A DNA stretch of 10,539 nucleotides from Acidobacteriota bacterium. Its GTDB lineage: Bacteria; Actinomycetota; Acidimicrobiia; Acidimicrobiales; SHLQ01. Both the position numbers and the translations under genes were made by a program. The stretch lies in contig JADFOM010000067.1 in assembly GCA_022562835.1 (NCBI GenBank), positions 1 through 10,539 on the forward strand, given 5' to 3'. Within the stretch, counting starts at the first letter, position 1. Every line of letters begins with the position of its first letter. Positions 6,429 to 10,539 of this stretch are shown one piece after another. The notes under the pieces were generated by a model. The model did no database searches and was not told the origin of the DNA. It saw only the letters and a list, made by a program, of their open reading frames with translations.

Positions 6429-7259
6429 ATGAGTGATTCAGTAGGCCAGTATCTCAACGAGATCGGCATGGTCCCCCTCCTCAATGCGGAGGAAGAGCGC
6501 GAGCTAGCTCAGATCATCGAAAAGGGCCAAGAAGCCCTCGCTCGCAGGGAAGCCGGTGAGACGGGTCGCGAGGTCCGCCGCGGCATTTCCGACGCTGCGG
6601 TTGCAAAGGATCGGTTCATCCGAGCCAACCTTCGCCTCGTTGTGAGCGTTGCCCGCCGTTACCCCCTGCCCCCCGGCATGGAGCTTCTCGATCTCATCCA
6701 GGAAGGCAACCTCGGACTCGAACACGCAGTCGACAAGTTCGATTGGCGCAAGGGTTTCAAATTTTCGACGTACGCCACGTTCTGGATTCGTCAGGCAATC
6801 GGCCGGGCGCTCGATCAGAAGGCCAGCCTCGTGCGCCTTCCAGGCGACCGTTCCGCAAGCCTGCGAGCGGCACTTCGACAGGTTTCCGGTGATGGCGACG
6901 AGCTGGACGACGAGCATGCACGTCTGCATCGTTTAACGACTCCGACGTCGCTCGATCGCACCATTGGTGATGACGACAGCAACGAGCTCGTCGATCTTTT
7001 GCCAGACTCGAATCCTGGCCCCGAGACCGAGGTCATGGCCAGAGCCGAAGAGCAAATGGTCACAGACCTTCTCGACGTACTCGATGCCCGTGCCCGTTAT
7101 GCGGTCGAGCAGCGCTTCGGCCTGCACGACGGTCGCAAGCGCAGCTACCGCGAGGTTGGCGAGGAGCTCGGTGTTACTGCCGAGGCAGCTCGACGTCTCG
7201 TCAAGCGAGCGGTCAGCACCGTGCGGGATCATGCTGCAGACAAGGTCGACGCCGCCTGA
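6429..7259 (+). CDS. Sigma-70 family RNA polymerase sigma factor, non-primary type
   Basis: A 276-residue sigma factor directing RNA polymerase to promoters. Region 1.2 is DSVGQYLNEIGMVPLLNAEEE (3-23). Region 2 runs about 58-130 and includes AKDRFIRANLRLVVSVARRY, LDLIQEGNLGLEHAVDKFDW and FKFSTYATFWIRQAIGRALD. Region 4 (about 205-270) has LDARARYAVEQRFGL, then the helix-turn-helix SYREVGEELGVTAEAARRLVKRA. Compared with RpoD, the stretch from RQAI to the LVDLLPD segment is about 17 residues shorter, so region 3 is reduced. Residues equivalent to RpoD Trp433, Thr440, Arg584 and Arg586 are Phe, Gly, Ala and Ala, suggesting an alternative promoter preference. ATG 6429 is preferred: AGGAA at 6416-6420 gives a Shine-Dalgarno 8 nt upstream, and region 1.2 begins at once. 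An in-frame TTG at 6363 would add 22 unconserved residues. Confidence 0.93.
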   Translation: MSDSVGQYLNEIGMVPLLNAEEERELAQIIEKGQEALARREAGETGREVRRGISDAAVAKDRFIRANLRLVVSVARRYPLPPGMELLDLIQEGNLGLEHAVDKFDWRKGFKFSTYATFWIRQAIGRALDQKASLVRLPGDRSASLRAALRQVSGDGDELDDEHARLHRLTTPTSLDRTIGDDDSNELVDLLPDSNPGPETEVMARAEEQMVTDLLDVLDARARYAVEQRFGLHDGRKRSYREVGEELGVTAEAARRLVKRAVSTVRDHAADKVDAA

Positions 7260-7277
7260 GAGCACACAAGGTCAATT

Positions 7278-7319
7278 GAGAATGCCTCGCGGTTTGCGCT
7301 GCGGGGCATTCTCCGTTTT
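7278..7319 (+). terminator. Intrinsic terminator of the sigma factor gene
   Basis: A 13-bp stem, GAGAATGCCTCGC (7278-7290) with GCGGGGCATTCTC (7301-7313), contains one G-U pair and has a 10-nt loop. It is followed after CCG by TTTT (7316-7319). It begins 18 nt after the sigma stop codon, placing the DAHP synthase gene in a separate transcription unit. Confidence 0.88.
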
Positions 7320-7384
7320 GGGGCCAGGCGGCGCTCGTGGCTAAACAAGTTGCGGATAGCGCGACCACAGCGCAGGCTTAGCTG

Positions 7385-8737
7385 GTGAACACCACGACAA
7401 CACCATGGTCATCCAGCTCCTGGCGATCACTCAGTGCGCTCCAACAGCCCGACTGGCCCGATCCCGAGGCGCTCGATGTAGCGCTGGACCGACTTCGGAC
7501 TCAGCCGCCGCTCGTCTTTGCTGGCGAGGCACGCGACCTCACGACCCAACTCGGTTCGGTCTGTGACGGCAAGGCATTTCTGCTCCAGGCCGGCGACTGT
7601 GCGGAGTCGTTCGACGCCAGCGCGGACAGCACGCGCGACAAGCTGCGGGTCATTCTGCAGATGGCTGTCGTGCTCACCTATTCCGCTGGCGTTCCGGTGG
7701 TCAAGGTTGGGCGCATCGCGGGGCAGTTCGCGAAGCCGCGTTCGGCACCGACCGAGCGGATGGATGACGTCGAACTCCCCTCATTTCGAGGACACATCGT
7801 CAACGGACACCGGTTCGACGCGGAGTCGCGCAACCCCGATCCTGACCGTTTACTCACCGCCTACAACCAGTCTGCATCAACTCTCAACCTGCTTCGAGCT
7901 TTCACCAAGGGTGGATTTGCAGACCTTGGGCGTGTGCAGGCATGGAATCGTGAGTTCGTCGCCGAGTCACGCGCTGGCCAGCGTTACGAACTCGTCGCGA
8001 GCGAGATCGAGAGGGCTATGCGCTTCATGGAGGCATGTGGCGTCAACACCACCAACACACCGGCGATGCACCAGGTCGATTTCTACACCTCACATGAGGC
8101 GTTGATCTTGCCGTACGAGGAAGCCCTGACCCGTCAAGATTCGATGACCGGCGAATGGTACGACTGTTCGGCTCACATGTTGTGGATCGGCGAACGCACC
8201 CGTGCGCTCGATGGAGCTCACGTTGAGTTCCTCCGTGGTGTCAAGAACCCCATCGGCACCAAGATCGGACCGAGCGCCACTGCGGCCGATGTCCTTGGGC
8301 TGTGCGAGACGCTCAATCCCGAACACATTCCAGGACGTTTGACACTCATCACCCGGATGGGTGCAGAGCTGATCAAGGACAAACTCCCTGCACTACTCGA
8401 GGCGGTGCGTGAGGCAGGACATCCCGTCGTGTGGGCCTGTGACCCGATGCACGGGAACACGTTCACCGCACCCGACGGTCGAAAAACACGACATTTCGAA
8501 GACATCTTGACCGAGATCAAGGGATTCTTTGAGGCACACCACACCGCGGGAACAGTCCCTGGCGGCGTGCACATCGAGCTGACCGGTGATCAGGTTACCG
8601 AGTGCCTCGGCGGCGCGGAGGAGATCCTCGACACCGACCTGTCCGAACGTTACGAAACGATGTGCGACCCACGTCTCAACGGCCGCCAGTCCGTCGACCT
8701 GGCGTTTCGTGTCTCGGAGTTGTTGCGCACCGATTGA
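7385..8737 (+). CDS. Class II DAHP synthase (3-deoxy-7-phosphoheptulonate synthase)
   Basis: Condenses phosphoenolpyruvate with erythrose-4-phosphate, the first step of the shikimate route to aromatic amino acids, in the cytoplasm. The 450-residue product matches the type II family throughout: FLLQAGDCAE (66-75), MAVVLTYSAGVPVVKVGRIA (93-112), GQFAKPRSAPTER (113-125), WNREFV (187-192), HMLWIGERTR (264-273), CDPMHGNTF (352-360), GGVHIELTGD (393-402) and CDPRLN (427-432). The four metal ligands known from the Mycobacterium tuberculosis enzyme correspond to Cys72, His356, Glu398 and Asp428. It is about 12 residues shorter than that 462-residue enzyme, mainly at the N-terminus, which there shapes oligomer contacts and one aromatic-inhibitor site, so feedback control may differ. 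The start is GTG at 7385 with only a weak purine-rich ribosome site. A terminator separates it from the gene before. Confidence 0.96.
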   Translation: MNTTTTPWSSSSWRSLSALQQPDWPDPEALDVALDRLRTQPPLVFAGEARDLTTQLGSVCDGKAFLLQAGDCAESFDASADSTRDKLRVILQMAVVLTYSAGVPVVKVGRIAGQFAKPRSAPTERMDDVELPSFRGHIVNGHRFDAESRNPDPDRLLTAYNQSASTLNLLRAFTKGGFADLGRVQAWNREFVAESRAGQRYELVASEIERAMRFMEACGVNTTNTPAMHQVDFYTSHEALILPYEEALTRQDSMTGEWYDCSAHMLWIGERTRALDGAHVEFLRGVKNPIGTKIGPSATAADVLGLCETLNPEHIPGRLTLITRMGAELIKDKLPALLEAVREAGHPVVWACDPMHGNTFTAPDGRKTRHFEDILTEIKGFFEAHHTAGTVPGGVHIELTGDQVTECLGGAEEILDTDLSERYETMCDPRLNGRQSVDLAFRVSELLRTD

Positions 8738-8843
8738 GCAGCGCTGCCATGACACGAACAATCGGGGACTAACTCGCGCTAGGGACCAACACTGGATCTG
8801 CCGGGCGCAGTCAAACAAATTCGCGATGAATTCCTGATAAGTA
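8738..8843. other. Gap after DAHP synthase
   Basis: No gene seen. The perfect palindrome GCAGCGCTGC (8738-8747) directly follows the stop codon but lacks a T-run, so termination of the DAHP synthase transcript is not explained by a visible intrinsic signal. Confidence 0.4.
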
Positions 8844-8872
8844 TTGTCATCTTTGTTAGATTCCCGTAAAAT
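8844..8872 (+). promoter_or_regulatory. Sigma-70 type promoter of the nitrite/sulfite reductase gene
   Basis: TTGTCA (8844-8849) and TAAAAT (8867-8872) are separated by exactly 17 nt in a locally AT-rich stretch. It is the best promoter match seen in the window. The expected start near 8879 gives a leader of about 40 nt. No clear operator dyad overlaps it. Confidence 0.65.
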
Positions 8873-8907
8873 CCGATCAGCTCACTCATATTTAGTCCTC
8901 AAAGCCC

Positions 8908-8913
8908 GAGAGG
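8908..8913 (+). promoter_or_regulatory. Ribosome binding site of the nitrite/sulfite reductase
   Basis: GAGAGG ends 8 nt before ATG 8922 and supports that start codon. Most other genes in the window lack so clear a site. Confidence 0.7.
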
Positions 8914-8921
8914 CCGACGTA

Positions 8922-10539
8922 ATGCTTGATGTATCAATCGACAACCAATCTCTTATCGATCCATCGCTACTCGCCGACATCGACAAGTTCGAGCAGCAGC
9001 TCGAGCGCTATCAGTCCGGCGAAGTCGACGACGATGTCTTCAGAGTGTTCCGTTTGACTAATGGCATCTATGGCCAGCGCCAGGGTGGCACCAGTCAGAT
9101 GGTGAGGATAAAGATCCCCTACGGACAACTCAATGCCGCGCAGCTTGACGCGTTGGGCACCTTCGCCACTCAGTTCTCCCGAGGCTGGGGCCACATCACG
9201 ACCAGGCAGAACATCCAGTTCCACTTCGTCGAGCTCAGCGATGTGCCAGACGCCATGCGCCTGCTGGCATCTGTCGGTCTAAGTACCCGCGAGGCATGCG
9301 GCGACACCGTGCGCAACGTAATGGGCTGTCACCTGGCGGGCGCATGCCCGCTTGAGGTCCTCGACATCACGCCCTGGGCTGAGGCAACATTTCGACACTT
9401 CATCCGCAATCCAATCTGTCAGCGGATGCCGCGCAAATTCAAGATCAACTTCAGTGGTTGCGACACCGACTGCGGCCAGGCCATGTTCAACGACGTCGGC
9501 GTTATCGCGGTCCGCCACCCCGAAACCGGAGAAGCCGGGTTCCGTGTCTTCGTAGCAGGCGGTCTCGGCACTACGCCGCATCCGGCGTTGGCATTCGAGC
9601 CGTTCACCAGCCGTGAGGACCTCTTGCCGACAATCGAGTCGCTGCTGCGGGTATTCGACCGTTTCGGTAACCGCGCCAACAAACTGCGCGCTCGCATGAA
9701 GTGGCTGGTCGACCAACTCGGCTGGGACGAACTTGTCGCGGCCGTCAAGACCGAACGCAAGTTTCTAGTTGCGTCAGCGACTTGGCCTGGCGGTATCCCT
9801 GAAGTCGTCGAGAAGTGGGGTGACGAGCCAGCGGGCAGCCTAGGTGGCGACAACGTATCCCCAATTGGCCACGGTGCCCCGGTCACGCTGGTTGCGTCGC
9901 CGCCCTTCAGTCGCTGGAAGAGCGTCAACGTCGTGCGTGGCGAAGCAAAGGGCACGTTGTCGGCATACGCATCGGTCGAACTTGGAGACATCACGGCGGA
10001 ACAATTTCATGGACTTGCTTCGTTGCAACGTGAGCTCGGCAGCGATGTGCGAGTGACCAACCGGCAGAACCTCGTGTTTCGTGATCTAACCGAAGATCAG
10101 CTCGACACTCTATTCGACGGGCTCGACGCGCTCGGAATGGCTCGAGCAGGCGCTGAGCTGTCCCGCGACGTCGTTGCGTGCCCAGGTGCAGACACCTGCA
10201 ACCTTGCGGTCACACAATCACGAGGTCTTGCAGATGCCATCGGCGCAGAACTTGAGGAGCGTGGGCTCGCCGAGATCGGTGGAGTTCGCATCAATATTTC
10301 GGGTTGCCCCAATTCCTGTGGGCAACATCACATCGCCGACATCGGTTTCATGGGTGCCGAACGACGGGCACATGGCAAGTCGGCTCCGGGCTATCAAATG
10401 CTGCTCGGCGGCCACGTCGGCCAAGAGAAGATTCACTTCGGCGACAAGGCACTGCGGCTACCGGCTCGCAATGCTCCGAAGGCCGCTGCCAGCGTGATCA
10501 GCCAGTTCAACGAGCAGCGTGAGCCGACAGTCCGCGGCG
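8922..10539 (+). CDS. Ferredoxin-type nitrite/sulfite reductase (siroheme, [4Fe-4S]), 3' end beyond the window
   Basis: Catalyses six-electron reduction of sulfite to sulfide or nitrite to ammonia in the cytoplasm. The frame is open for 539 codons to the right edge. It shows the duplicated family architecture: ferredoxin-like half-domains beginning FRLTNGIYGQRQGGTSQMVR (about 43-62) and again after about residue 330 (VASPPFSRWKSVNVVRG), each followed by a siroheme-binding domain. RGWGHITTRQNIQFH and GDTVRNVMGCHLAG lie in the first half. The cluster and siroheme ligands are CPGADTC (Cx5C) and GCPNSCG (CxxxC) near the C-terminus, with ADIGFMG just after. FSGCDTDCGQAMFNDVGVIA marks the centre. 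Substrate cannot be told from sequence alone; a neighbouring cysH or nitrate reductase, probably to the right, would decide. It has its own promoter and ribosome site. Confidence 0.93.
   Translation, partial: MLDVSIDNQSLIDPSLLADIDKFEQQLERYQSGEVDDDVFRVFRLTNGIYGQRQGGTSQMVRIKIPYGQLNAAQLDALGTFATQFSRGWGHITTRQNIQFHFVELSDVPDAMRLLASVGLSTREACGDTVRNVMGCHLAGACPLEVLDITPWAEATFRHFIRNPICQRMPRKFKINFSGCDTDCGQAMFNDVGVIAVRHPETGEAGFRVFVAGGLGTTPHPALAFEPFTSREDLLPTIESLLRVFDRFGNRANKLRARMKWLVDQLGWDELVAAVKTERKFLVASATWPGGIPEVVEKWGDEPAGSLGGDNVSPIGHGAPVTLVASPPFSRWKSVNVVRGEAKGTLSAYASVELGDITAEQFHGLASLQRELGSDVRVTNRQNLVFRDLTEDQLDTLFDGLDALGMARAGAELSRDVVACPGADTCNLAVTQSRGLADAIGAELEERGLAEIGGVRINISGCPNSCGQHHIADIGFMGAERRAHGKSAPGYQMLLGGHVGQEKIHFGDKALRLPARNAPKAAASVISQFNEQREPTVRG

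Noticed and set aside
8738..8747. GCAGCGCTGC palindrome as a terminator for DAHP synthase
   Set aside because: Only ten bases, with no loop and no following T-run. It is likely a chance palindrome.
9279..9994. Minus-strand open frames opposite the siroheme reductase (9279-9716 and 9419-9994)
   Set aside because: Both are antisense to a frame with CPGADTC and GCPNSCG cluster motifs that runs 8922-10539. Their own products resemble no family.

Overview
The window looks like a chromosomal housekeeping region of a moderately GC-rich actinobacterium. The best guess is a lineage near Acidimicrobiia, but that is inference. Three features point to Actinomycetota: a mycothiol-dependent nitroreductase (Rv2466c-type) homologue, the order nadD / LytR-type membrane protein / rsfS, and a class II DAHP synthase close to the mycobacterial enzyme. 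No plasmid, phage, CRISPR or secretion genes are visible.

Layout. Positions 1-2073 (minus) hold the first 691 codons of leucyl-tRNA synthetase; the C-terminus lies off the left edge. A 243-nt divergent gap follows. It holds a broken 5' copy of a tRNA-Ala gene and then the intact tRNA-Ala(GGC) at 2317-2389. Two plus-strand genes come next: the nitroreductase-like thioredoxin-fold protein (2497-3225) and a small phosphomannose-isomerase-type cupin (3285-3635). The cupin converges on the minus-strand cluster nadD - LCP/LytR_C-like membrane protein - rsfS (6054 down to 3731). Between the two sits a 28-bp-stem palindrome whose edge lies inside the rsfS stop codon. A 374-nt non-coding stretch separates nadD from a divergent sigma-70 family gene (6429-7259), which ends in a clear intrinsic terminator. 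A class II DAHP synthase (7385-8737) follows, then a promoter with near-consensus boxes, then a siroheme nitrite/sulfite reductase that runs off the right edge (8922-10539).

How the genes fit together. Several act in translation (leuS, tRNA-Ala, the ribosome silencing factor RsfS). nadD makes the NAD precursor, DAHP synthase starts the shikimate pathway, and the siroheme enzyme reduces nitrite or sulfite. The sigma factor could regulate any of these or none. The sequence shows only that it is an alternative, not primary, type.

I see no obviously new multi-gene system. The points most worth a second look are a sharp change of Arg and Ser codon use inside leuS, the palindromic element at 3642-3731, the tRNA-Ala remnant with an insertion in its D-loop, the loss of family key residues in three proteins (nitroreductase CxxC, LCP arginines, sigma DNA-contact residues), and a pair of overlapping mini-ORFs upstream of the sigma gene.
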